Notes under the pieces: generated by a model
The model's database searches: none
Told to the model about the DNA's origin: nothing
Seen by the model: only the letters and a program-made list of their open reading frames with translations
Source of the DNA: Clostridium sp.
Lineage (GTDB): Bacteria; Bacillota; Clostridia; Clostridiales; Clostridiaceae
Assembly (NCBI GenBank): GCA_029851835.1
Contig: JARKVD010000036.1
Coordinates: 1 to 64,000 of the forward strand
Length of the DNA: 64,000 bases
Reading direction: 5' to 3'
Translations under genes and position numbers: made by a program
In this document: one piece after another, positions 55,405-63,684 of the stretch
Position numbering within the stretch: the stretch's first letter is position 1
Layout: each line of letters opens with the position of its first letter

Positions 55405-56610
55405 ATGGCAGAGTTTAGATATAAAGCCATAAACCCTAAGGGTGAAATCATTAAAGGAATCCATAAAGCTAAAACAAGAGATGAAGTACTAGGCGTTATA
55501 ACTGCTAATGGATATTCACCACTTGCAATAGAAGAAGTGACAGGAAGTAAGGAGATTGTCCTTGGAACTAAAAAAATAAATACAAAGGATATATCAATCT
55601 TCTGCAGGCAGCTTGCAACAATGCTTGAAGCTGGAGTTTCAATAACTTATTCCATTGGGATTTTAGCAGAGCAGATTCCCAACAAGAAATTAAAAAATAT
55701 CCTAACAAAGGTTAATGAAGATATAAGAAAAGGTGAAGAGCTTTCAACGGCAATGGCAAAGTATGAGGATGAATTTCCAAAACTTTTAATCAGCATGGTT
55801 CAAGTTGGAGAAAGCAGTGGAACCTTAGATTCAATAATGAATAGAATGGCAGTTTATTATGAAAACCAAACAAAGATGAATGGGAAAATAAAGAATGCTA
55901 TGATATACCCAATAATTCTAGGAATTGTAACAGTGGCAATTGTAAGTTTCATATTAATTTACTTAATGCCAATGTTCGTTGATATGTTTGAATCATCTGA
56001 AGCAGCTTTACCAGCTGTTACGCAAGCTATTCTTGTATTATCAGAGTTCCTCAAGAATAACTTCTTTGCAATCTTTGGAGTAATAGCAATAGCAGTTATA
56101 GCCTTAAGATATTACATAACCAGAGTTGACGCAGGAATTTACATGTATAGTATCTTCCAGTTAAAATACTCACCATTTAAGGACTTGAATGGGAAAACAA
56201 TAGTATCAAGATTTGCAAGAGGACTATCCACGGTACTTGGAGCAGGGTTATCCTTAACCAGCTCATTAGATATAATCGCTGGAGTAGTTGGAAACAACTT
56301 TGCACAAGCAAAGCTGAAAACCGTTAAAGAAAAAATGCTTATTGGTGAATCCTTATCAGAAACCATAAAAGAAGCTGATATATTTCCACCAATGCTTGCA
56401 TCAATGATAAAAATTGGTGAAGAATCAGGAGACATGGATGGAATTCTTGAAAAAACAGCAAACTTCTACGACGAAGAGCTGGAAAGAGCCATCGCAAATT
56501 TCACAGCAATCCTAGAGCCAATCATGATTGTAATCATGGGAGTAATCGTTGGATTCTTAGTAATCGCAATATTATCACCAATGTTTGGAATGTATGAAAC
56601 AATGATGTAA
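55405..56610 (+). CDS. pilC: Type IV pilus inner-membrane platform protein PilC
   Basis: A 401-residue GspF-family protein on which PilB acts. It has the repeated cytoplasmic four-helix domain twice, with ISIFCRQLATMLEAGVSITY and VSRFARGLSTVLGAGLSLTS as the two equivalents, and three membrane segments (NAMIYPIILGIVTVAIVSFI, FFAIFGVIAIAVIAL, ILEPIMIVIMGVIVGFLVIA). AGGGGGAGG lies before the ATG. A family-1 repeat sits in the gap between its stop and pilA. Confidence 0.97.
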   Translation: MAEFRYKAINPKGEIIKGIHKAKTRDEVLGVITANGYSPLAIEEVTGSKEIVLGTKKINTKDISIFCRQLATMLEAGVSITYSIGILAEQIPNKKLKNILTKVNEDIRKGEELSTAMAKYEDEFPKLLISMVQVGESSGTLDSIMNRMAVYYENQTKMNGKIKNAMIYPIILGIVTVAIVSFILIYLMPMFVDMFESSEAALPAVTQAILVLSEFLKNNFFAIFGVIAIAVIALRYYITRVDAGIYMYSIFQLKYSPFKDLNGKTIVSRFARGLSTVLGAGLSLTSSLDIIAGVVGNNFAQAKLKTVKEKMLIGESLSETIKEADIFPPMLASMIKIGEESGDMDGILEKTANFYDEELERAIANFTAILEPIMIVIMGVIVGFLVIAILSPMFGMYETMM

Positions 56611-56617
56611 ACGAAAA

Positions 56618-56690
56618 GGAAACTCCTTCTCATATACGTTCGAAGGAGTAAGTTCGAAGGACTAAATCAAAGATTTAGATTCTCACTTAA
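56618..56690 (+). repeat. Dispersed repeat family 1 copy between pilC and pilA
   Basis: It has AAAGGAAACTCCTTCTCATA, the inverted arm GAAGGAGTAAGTTCGAAGGA, the hairpin AAATC-AAA-GATTT and the end TTCTCACTTA. It is a near-complete single unit of the family. Confidence 0.8.
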
Positions 56691-56754
56691 CTGGTCTTTA
56701 CGGGAAACCGTTTAGGATAAATAAAAAATTAGAATACATAGGGGGTCTTTTAAA

Positions 56755-57162
56755 ATGATTAAAAGAGCAAATCAAAAAAAGAAAAAAGGTTTTTCACTTA
56801 TCGAGTTAATAATCGTACTTGCAGTAATGGCTATTATTGCGTTAATAGCTATACCTAACTTTACATCAGTTAAAGAGAAATCTAAGAATAATGCTGATAA
56901 ACAAAGTATAGAAACAATCGAAAGAACTGTAGAAACATTAGCAGCTGGAGATATAGAAGGTGTTGTAGCAGGAACTTATACAATTTCATTTACAGGAAAA
57001 ACTGTTGTTATTAAAGAAGCTAAAGCGACAGAGGCATTACCAACTACGCATGAAATGTACAAGGCATTGCAGAATGTAAAAAAACCTAATACGGGGGATA
57101 CATTTGTATTTACATTAGATACAGATGGAAATGTCGTAGTAACAATTCCATCAATCTCTTAA
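56755..57162 (+). CDS. pilA: Major-type prepilin PilA
   Basis: A 135-residue prepilin. The class III leader ends at KKKKG12 before F13, followed by SLIELIIVLAVMAIIALIAI, with the conserved Glu at mature position 5 (E17). The globular part is small and threonine/valine-rich and ends TIPSIS, with no cysteines, so no disulfide loop. GGGGGTC lies before the ATG. Its size and position after pilC make it the likely main pilin; the other pilin-like genes downstream are larger and look like minor pilins. It is followed by an unidentified structured element that probably includes its terminator. Confidence 0.93.
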   Translation: MIKRANQKKKKGFSLIELIIVLAVMAIIALIAIPNFTSVKEKSKNNADKQSIETIERTVETLAAGDIEGVVAGTYTISFTGKTVVIKEAKATEALPTTHEMYKALQNVKKPNTGDTFVFTLDTDGNVVVTIPSIS

Positions 57163-57165
57163 CAA

Positions 57166-57290
57166 TTTCGGACTCACGTCCTCAGTAGCACTTCCAGGGG
57201 TGTGAAACAATGTAAAATAAAGCCCCGTGGGCACCAAATGATAGGGACTATCCTGAGTTTTCCCACGTTAGTGCCTAGGGGGTTTTTAAT
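57166..57290 (+). ncRNA. GC-rich structured element between pilA and pilM, identity unknown
   Basis: It stands out from the AT-rich background (my hand count is roughly 55-60% G+C in its two densest blocks). Possible pairings are GGAC/GTCC (57170/57178), CTCAG/CTGAG (57181/57253), GATAG/CTATC (57240/57248) and CGTGGG/CCCACG (57226/57262), plus GGCAC/GTGCC (57230/57271), which excludes the previous one. An outer AAGCCCC/GGGGG stem ends in TTTTT, like a terminator. I know no matching RNA family. Confidence 0.5.
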
Positions 57291-57336
57291 TTATTGAAAT
57301 TTAGTTGGAAAATACTTGGCTACAACTTTACAAAAA

Positions 57337-57438
57337 GTGTGGCAAAGCAATATTTATAAATTAGTAGATAATTTTAAATTTGTGGCAAAAACATTCTTTA
57401 AAAAGTTTGAAACATATTTGCCACAGACTTTGCCACAC
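57337..57438. repeat. Nested inverted repeats (TGTGGCAAA / TTTGCCACA)
   Basis: GTGTGGCAAAG at 57337 pairs perfectly with CTTTGCCACAC at 57428, and TGTGGCAAA at 57381 pairs with TTTGCCACA at 57417: two nested stems from four related 9-mers. The remainder of the gap to 57606 is AT-rich with no recognised element. Confidence 0.6.
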
Positions 57439-57606
57439 TATAATTGGTATAGGAAGGTAGAGTTGGTTTGAGGCTTAGTTAAGAAGTTTAAATTTGAATA
57501 TAAATCATGTCAATTAAACATTTGATGTGAGTTTTAATAGATAAAAAATAAAATTACATTTTGAAATAAAGACTGCATATTTAATTTACGAAGGGAAGTG
57601 TAAGTT

Positions 57607-58857
57607 TTGGGATTGTTTAAAAAGGGAACTGAGATTGAAGAGCCTATAAAAAGCAAGGATATAGATGATGGAACATTATTAAATAAAGAAGGGTACTATC
57701 CTGGTGTTGACACAGATAACTTAAAGACTAAAAAAGAGTCAATTTGGACTAGGGACATAACTTTCAAGAAGAAGCCAAAAGAAAGAAAAGAAGAGAAACC
57801 AGAAAAGCCGACAAGTGTTAAGTTGGTTGGTATTGATATTGGGACAAGTTATATTAAGGTAGTTGAAGGTAAGGTTAAAGGTGGAAAGATACATATTTCT
57901 AGAATGGATAAGATTCCTTCACCAAAGGATATTTTAAGGGATGGGGTTATTGAGCAGGTTGATGCTGTAACTTTAGCTGTTAAGAGTTATTTAAAAAGTC
58001 ATGGAATTAAAACAAAGGATTTAGCTTTTGTTTCTTCATCCTCAACAGTTATTAGCAGGGAGCTTATTGTGCCTTATGTTGACAAGGATGAGGAGCTTAA
58101 GAGTTTAGTTGAGTATGAGATTCAACAGTTCCTTTGTATTAACCTTAATAACTATGAAGTTCAGTTTATGAAGATTGCAGATGTGGTAGTTGATGGAATT
58201 GAGAAGCAAAAGATTCTTGCTATTATTTATCCGAAAGGAATTATTGAGTCATATAAGGATTTAACAACAAGAATGCTTTTAAATCCTTATGCTTTAGACT
58301 TAACTAATAATGCGGTTAAGAAGGTTGCAAACTTAGCTAAGTTCTTTAATGCTGATTTACTAGATAAAGAGAAAACAAATATGTTCATTGATCTTGGAGC
58401 AAAAACAATAAATATATCCATCGTTAATCAAGGAAAACTTGATTTTATTAGAACGCTTCAAGTTGGTGGAGAAGTTATAGATATATTTATTTCAAATAAT
58501 AAAGACATTCCATTAGAAGCAGCAGAAAAGCTTAAAATGGAGCAGGTTGATGTAGGAAGAAAAAGAGAACTTAATGAGATAAATGACGGTGTAGCCTTAA
58601 TTGTTGATGAGTGGGCAAGTGATATTAATAGAATTGTTCAGTTCTACGCAAATAAGGGTAGCGGTAAGCAGATAGATTATATTTATTTATATGGTGGAAC
58701 TTCAAAGCTTAAGGGACTTGATGATTATGTTGAAAATAGACTTAGAATTCCAACAGCAAATATTTTAACCATAGATAATCTTGAGTTTGATAAGGATTTA
58801 AAGATTACTACAGTTGAAGAATATGTAAATGCTATTGGCGCATTAATAAGATTGTAG
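57607..58857 (+). CDS. pilM: Type IV pilus biogenesis protein PilM
   Basis: Actin-like cytoplasmic protein that binds the N-terminus of PilN and links to PilB. The ASKHA fold is seen in LVGIDIGTSYIKVVEG (phosphate 1), MFIDLGAKTINISIVNQG (phosphate 2) and IYLYGGTSKLKGLDDYV (adenosine). The 416 residues include about 75 extra N-terminal residues, Lys/Glu-rich, before the domain. The start codon is TTG at 57607 with GAAGGGAAG upstream. It begins the pilMNO cluster, eight bases from pilN. Confidence 0.93.
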   Translation: MGLFKKGTEIEEPIKSKDIDDGTLLNKEGYYPGVDTDNLKTKKESIWTRDITFKKKPKERKEEKPEKPTSVKLVGIDIGTSYIKVVEGKVKGGKIHISRMDKIPSPKDILRDGVIEQVDAVTLAVKSYLKSHGIKTKDLAFVSSSSTVISRELIVPYVDKDEELKSLVEYEIQQFLCINLNNYEVQFMKIADVVVDGIEKQKILAIIYPKGIIESYKDLTTRMLLNPYALDLTNNAVKKVANLAKFFNADLLDKEKTNMFIDLGAKTINISIVNQGKLDFIRTLQVGGEVIDIFISNNKDIPLEAAEKLKMEQVDVGRKRELNEINDGVALIVDEWASDINRIVQFYANKGSGKQIDYIYLYGGTSKLKGLDDYVENRLRIPTANILTIDNLEFDKDLKITTVEEYVNAIGALIRL

Positions 58858-58865
58858 GTGATAAC

Positions 58866-59438
58866 ATGAGAGATTTAAACTTTTTTGAAGTAACCCATAT
58901 TAAAGAAAATGATGTCTTAACTAAGAAAGCTATTTTTGGCGGAGCAGCCGTGATGGTAGTTTTAATTGGAGTAACTGCTGTAACTAATGTTATTGGAATA
59001 AGCAGTACTAAAAAAGGAATTGCAACCATTGAAGAGAAAATCAATGATGCAGCCTTTCAAGAGAAATATGCAGAAAGTCAATCAGTTTCCTTGGAAAAGG
59101 ATGCTTATAACAGATATAACATAGCTTTAAATAATATCTACACACTTATTGAAGATAGAAATAAATTAAATCCAGACTTCTTAGAAGAAATAAGTTTCAC
59201 AATTCCTAAAGAGGTTGTATTTTCGTCAATTAATTTTAGTGGGGGAGTTGTATCAATAAGTGCTAAAGCAACAACCAGAGAAGCTATTGCAGAGTTTCAG
59301 CACAATATAAATGAAATAGACTTTATTAATAAGTCTCACATTGGGGGAATTGCATCAGATATGGGAGATACAGATGAAGTCTTTTCGTTTTCAATTACCT
59401 GTGAGCTAGAGGAGGCATATTACAATGAAAGTAAGTAA
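58866..59438 (+). CDS. pilN: Type IV pilus assembly protein PilN
   Basis: A 190-residue bitopic protein: short cytoplasmic N-terminus with the PilM-binding RDLNFFEV segment, one membrane helix (AIFGGAAVMVVLIGVTAVTNV), then a coiled-coil and a small ferredoxin-like domain (VVFSSINFSGGVVSISAKAT). This is the usual PilN layout. TAGGTGATAAC precedes the ATG. Its 3' end overlaps the pilO start by 14 bases, supporting equal production. Confidence 0.9.
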   Translation: MRDLNFFEVTHIKENDVLTKKAIFGGAAVMVVLIGVTAVTNVIGISSTKKGIATIEEKINDAAFQEKYAESQSVSLEKDAYNRYNIALNNIYTLIEDRNKLNPDFLEEISFTIPKEVVFSSINFSGGVVSISAKATTREAIAEFQHNINEIDFINKSHIGGIASDMGDTDEVFSFSITCELEEAYYNESK

Positions 59439-60708
59439 AAGAGAAAAACTATTGTTAGTATTATTAGCCTTTGTAGCTATAGGAGTAATTTATTATCAGT
59501 TTATATATGTTAAGCAGGTTGCAAAGCTTGAGGAGCTTAAGGCTCAGGAGCAGGAAGTAAATTTAAAGTATGAAACAATGCTGACAAAGGTTAACACAAT
59601 TGAAAAAAATAAGACGGACATAAAAATTTGCAGAGAAAGTATTGGGTCAAAGTCAATGGTGCTTTATCCAGAGCTTTATCAAGAGAAGATAATTCTTGAG
59701 GTAAATGAACTTTTAGAGGAAGCTGGAATAAAAGGAAGTTTATCTTTTTCTGAAGTAACTGTAGCTCCAGTTGAGAAATATTTTGCAGGTGAACAGGGCG
59801 AAAATGCAGAAGCGACATTACAAAAAACAGCTAATGAGATTAAAGAGCTAAATGGTGAAGAAGTTGCAGAAGATGAAGTTTCATCAAGTAATAATGAGAA
59901 TGTAAACAATGGTGAAAGTACTGAAAACGCTGAAGGTACAGAGGGTGAACAATCATCAGAAGGAACACCTGAAGTTGTAGAAGGAAATATGGTTGAGCAG
60001 ATGAAGGTTTCAATTTCCTTTACAGGAACCTATGCAAATACAACTAAATTTATAAAGCTTGTATCTGATTATGCAAGACTTGTAGCAATGCCGACCTTAT
60101 CTTTATCTGCTTCAGGAGGAGATGCGGTATCAGGATCTTTAGATTTAGAGTTTTACTCAATACCAAAGATTTCAGAGGAAGATAGTGAATACTTAAAGTG
60201 GACAATAGAAAATACATATGGGAAAGAAAATCCATTTTTAGAAGGTGGCACAGGGATTAGTGCTTCTGCAAACAAAGAGGATGAAGGCTACGATGTAATA
60301 ATGTCAGTAAAGGGAGCAAACTCAGACCTACCAAGCGTTACTTTAGGTAAAGCCAATGATTTAACAAGAGACACCTATGTTTACTTTGATAAAAATGAAA
60401 AGGGTGATATTGATATAGAGATAATTGAAGAAGGGGGAAAATTCTACGTGAGGTATAGAACTCCAACTTCAAGTTACCCTTCAAACTATAGTGAAAAAGG
60501 GATAGAAATTAATCCTGAAGATGGCAAGATTCAAATAGCAGTATATTCTACTACAAGACTAAATGTAGAAGATAAGGTTACAGTAAATCTAAATGTAACA
60601 AGTAGTGCTGAAGAAAAAATGACGGTTGTAACCATCATGGATGATGACAAAACGAATCCTCGTATAAATATAAATGCAAAGGGGAAAGTGGAGTATGTTA
60701 TCAAGTAA
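59425..60708 (+). CDS. pilO: PilO-like type IV pilus protein, unusually long
   Basis: A 427-residue protein with a short N-terminus, a membrane helix (LLLVLLAFVAIGVIYYQFIY), a coiled coil (about 30-65) and a PilO-like domain. It is about twice the normal PilO length. A low-complexity stretch rich in Glu, Asn, Ser and Gly (about 146-190) splits the ferredoxin-like part. A C-terminal extension of about 170 residues (from ~255) has beta-rich sequence such as DTYVYFDKNEKGDIDIEIIE. Position after pilN supports PilO; the extension's role is unknown. Confidence 0.82.
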   Translation: MKVSKREKLLLVLLAFVAIGVIYYQFIYVKQVAKLEELKAQEQEVNLKYETMLTKVNTIEKNKTDIKICRESIGSKSMVLYPELYQEKIILEVNELLEEAGIKGSLSFSEVTVAPVEKYFAGEQGENAEATLQKTANEIKELNGEEVAEDEVSSSNNENVNNGESTENAEGTEGEQSSEGTPEVVEGNMVEQMKVSISFTGTYANTTKFIKLVSDYARLVAMPTLSLSASGGDAVSGSLDLEFYSIPKISEEDSEYLKWTIENTYGKENPFLEGGTGISASANKEDEGYDVIMSVKGANSDLPSVTLGKANDLTRDTYVYFDKNEKGDIDIEIIEEGGKFYVRYRTPTSSYPSNYSEKGIEINPEDGKIQIAVYSTTRLNVEDKVTVNLNVTSSAEEKMTVVTIMDDDKTNPRININAKGKVEYVIK

Positions 60709-61669
60709 GAATTTAATGAAAAATAAAAAGAAAAAAGGCTTCTCACTGCTAGAAATAGTAGTGAGCTTAGGTCTTATTGCTTTATTTATAATTCCTATGG
60801 GGAATATGGTATTAGGGACTGTTAAGATAAATAAGGCTGCTGAAGATAAGCAGCAGGCTAGTACTGTACTTCAAGAAACTGTTGAGTACATAAAGGGACT
60901 TGAGGAAATGCCCATAATTGGTGAATTACTAGCCTTAGAAAATGGTGTTAGTTTAACAAGAACAGCTGATCAGATTAATCCAGATGAGGTATTTTCAGAA
61001 GGAGAAACACCCAAAGAAAGAATGTACTTTATAGTTGAGAAAGAGCATGAAACGGATTATGGTTTTACTGTTGAAGGCGAAATATATGGGAAAGAAGTAC
61101 CAACAGAGATAGATGACTTAATCATTATAGAAGAGGTTGAAGATATATCAGGAAAGATTGATGGCGTATTATACTATAATTATAAAAAGACATGGGTAAT
61201 TGATACTCCACTTAATTTGACTGATGCAATAAATATCCAAAAACCAAATAGAAAAGAGGAATTTATTGCTGACGATAAGTTGAAAATTGAGGATAAAGGT
61301 AATGGAATATTTAAGTTTGGTCCAAAGGGTGAATATAAAATCAAAAGAGATAAAGGAGCTATTCTAATTATCCTAGATGGATATACAGTTCCATTTAACT
61401 TTAATATTGATATTACTGGTGGGAAAAATGTGGTGATTTATTTATATGATAAATCAGGAAGAATTACAAAGAATGATATTAAAAATAACAATATCAATGC
61501 TACCATTAAGATTATAAAATCTGGCGAAGGCAGCGGCAATGGTGGTAATGGTAATATAGCAGGTAGTATAAATATTAGTGGAAGCACTACAAGTTTATAT
61601 TCGTTTAAGGCTAATGCTATAAAAGAAGGTAAGAGTGTAGATAGCCTAAGTGCTGATTTTGTTAAGTAA
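60695..61669 (+). CDS. Prepilin-type minor pilin with large C-terminal domain
   Basis: About 324 residues. The leader ends KKKKG15 before F16, followed by SLLEIVVSLGLIALFIIPMG with Glu at mature position 5 (E20). After the helix comes a long domain that includes an acidic block and, near the end, a Gly/Asn/Ser-rich run (GSGNGGNGNIAG). It is far larger than PilA and is likely a minor pilin of the PilV/PilW type, placed at the tip or for priming. The start at 60695 has GGGGAAA upstream and overlaps the pilO stop; an ATG at 60674 is in frame but inside pilO. Confidence 0.8.
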   Translation: MLSSKNLMKNKKKKGFSLLEIVVSLGLIALFIIPMGNMVLGTVKINKAAEDKQQASTVLQETVEYIKGLEEMPIIGELLALENGVSLTRTADQINPDEVFSEGETPKERMYFIVEKEHETDYGFTVEGEIYGKEVPTEIDDLIIIEEVEDISGKIDGVLYYNYKKTWVIDTPLNLTDAINIQKPNRKEEFIADDKLKIEDKGNGIFKFGPKGEYKIKRDKGAILIILDGYTVPFNFNIDITGGKNVVIYLYDKSGRITKNDIKNNNINATIKIIKSGEGSGNGGNGNIAGSINISGSTTSLYSFKANAIKEGKSVDSLSADFVK

Positions 61670-61697
61670 AAAAAGTCACTAGAGTGAGGTGATAGTA

Positions 61698-63665
61698 ATG
61701 AAAAGAAGAAAAAGAAAAGGTTCATCAATGTTGCTTACAATAGCTATATTTGGAATATTAACGATACTAGGTTCATCAATGTTAGCTGCAACTACAGCTA
61801 ACTACAAAATGCGTATAGCTGAAAATAATAGGGTTAAAGACTTATACTCTGCAGAATCAGGAATTGATATGGCATATATTAGATTGATTGAAGAAGTAAA
61901 AAATGCAGTTGAAGTTGGAATGGCATCGAGAGAGTTATTTAAAGAAAAATACCTTGAGTATATATCAACTACATTACCTATAAATGTGACAGATTCATAT
62001 CTACTCTCTAATGGTGAAACTGCAGATGTACTTTGTACAGTGGCAGAGGTGGAAAATGATATAAGACAGGTTGTATTAGAGTCCAGCTATGAGGTAGGTG
62101 GAAAGAGTAGAGTTGTACAGGTTTCATATAATATAGGGATTCCAGACAATTATAGTGAAATGGATGGCAATATTACTTTGGGGAGTGCGGGAAAGTATTC
62201 CTTAGTTACAGATGGAGATTTAAATATCTGTAATCCTACAGGAATTACTAATAATAACTTAACTATAGATGGAGATGTATGGGTAAAAGGTCAGAGAGAT
62301 GATATTAAATCCATATATGATAATCCAGTTATTAATAAGTACAATGGTGGAATTGATTTGAACAATGCTAAGGTAAGCTTTAGTGGCAATATCTATACTG
62401 CATCAAATATAAGATTAAGCTTTACTGAAATGATACTTAATAATGAAGCAGATAAAAATAATCTTTATGCAGAGAATATTCTATTAGGAACTGTAGGAAA
62501 AGAGGAAACAAAACAAGAGGCTAAATTAAACGGAGAAGAAGCTAATGTTTATTTAGCAAATGATTTAGTTGTATCTAGTAGTGATGCAGAGGCTAAAATT
62601 AAAAATTTGTATGCATTTAATGATGCAAGAGTTACGGCAATGGGACAGCCAGATAAAGAAATTCGAGGGTCTAGTTCAATAATAGTAAATTCTATGGCAT
62701 GGCCACAAAAGGACAAGAAAATAGAAGTAAGTAATGAGGCCTATATTATGGGATCAGCCTATATTATGGGTTCCGGTTATAATAATGCTAATAAGGATGG
62801 TGCATATTATCAGACAGGAGAATCAGTAGCAATAAAGGGAAACTATGAAGCTTATACGGGTTCGCCAGAGGATTATAATTCAAAGGATGTAAATTCAGAG
62901 AAATATGATTATGAGAGAATGGGATATGTATATATCAATCCACTACAATTAGTTAATAGTGTTGATGGTGAAAAGTTAGATGTGATTGATAAAGCTAATC
63001 TATTCAAACTTTATAGTGACAACAATAAGTCACAATTAAGAATATCAGGGATTTCATTGCCTAAAGATAAAACTTTTACTTTGGGGGCCTTTATTTCGGA
63101 AGAACAAGGTGAAGCGGAAGTTAACAAGGGTGGATACATGCTTGATAAAAATGAGGAAGTTAATAATCTTAAATCTAACTTTGTTAAATCTGTTTACTTT
63201 ATGAATGATAAAGCTGAAGAAGCAACTATGTGGCAACAATTTATTTTAGGAATTCCAGCTAAAACTGTAAGTAATCAAATTAATTGGGATGAGGTTAAAG
63301 CTGTTTTGGGAGATAGGACTTTCTATTCTACAATTACTAATAATATGAAGGTAGTAATTAGTTATAATGAAAATGATAAAAATAGCGCAAATGTAGCAAT
63401 TATGAATAACAAGATTAGTGCAGGAGCTAATAGTATTAATATAGAGCCAGATGTTGAATATTTAATAATAACCAATGGTGAAGTTAAAATTCAAGAGATG
63501 AATGGATTCAAAGGCAAAATATTATCAGTTGGGGATATCAATATTGACAGATGTACAGGAACATTAGGAAGTACAAAAATTTTAGATGCAATAGGTAAAG
63601 ATTCAACCGATAAGATATCTATACAAGATTTAATTACTAAGGAAAAGTGGTCATTAGTAAAATAA
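61698..63665 (+). CDS. PilX-like pilus assembly protein with very long extracellular domain
   Basis: The 655-residue protein opens KRRKRKGSSMLLTIAIFGIL, a pilin-like leader and helix that lacks Glu at mature position 5, as in PilX_N proteins, followed by LYSAESGIDMAYIRLIEEV. The remaining ~550 residues carry repeating G/N/D turns (DGDVWVKG, FSGNIYTASNIRL, NLYAENILLG, YIMGSAYIMGSG), suggesting a beta-solenoid. No family is certain for that part. AGTGAGGTG lies before ATG 61698; GTG 61689 is in frame but overlaps the ribosome-binding site. Confidence 0.8.
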   Translation: MKRRKRKGSSMLLTIAIFGILTILGSSMLAATTANYKMRIAENNRVKDLYSAESGIDMAYIRLIEEVKNAVEVGMASRELFKEKYLEYISTTLPINVTDSYLLSNGETADVLCTVAEVENDIRQVVLESSYEVGGKSRVVQVSYNIGIPDNYSEMDGNITLGSAGKYSLVTDGDLNICNPTGITNNNLTIDGDVWVKGQRDDIKSIYDNPVINKYNGGIDLNNAKVSFSGNIYTASNIRLSFTEMILNNEADKNNLYAENILLGTVGKEETKQEAKLNGEEANVYLANDLVVSSSDAEAKIKNLYAFNDARVTAMGQPDKEIRGSSSIIVNSMAWPQKDKKIEVSNEAYIMGSAYIMGSGYNNANKDGAYYQTGESVAIKGNYEAYTGSPEDYNSKDVNSEKYDYERMGYVYINPLQLVNSVDGEKLDVIDKANLFKLYSDNNKSQLRISGISLPKDKTFTLGAFISEEQGEAEVNKGGYMLDKNEEVNNLKSNFVKSVYFMNDKAEEATMWQQFILGIPAKTVSNQINWDEVKAVLGDRTFYSTITNNMKVVISYNENDKNSANVAIMNNKISAGANSINIEPDVEYLIITNGEVKIQEMNGFKGKILSVGDINIDRCTGTLGSTKILDAIGKDSTDKISIQDLITKEKWSLVK

Positions 63666-63684
63666 GAAAAAAGGTAGTGATGCC

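Noticed and set aside
57166-57290. c-di-GMP-I, glycine, SAM or T-box riboswitch
   Set aside because: None of the conserved core blocks of those families (for example GGGCAAACC or GGTGGTACCGCG) is present, and it lies downstream of pilA ending in a terminator-like hairpin.
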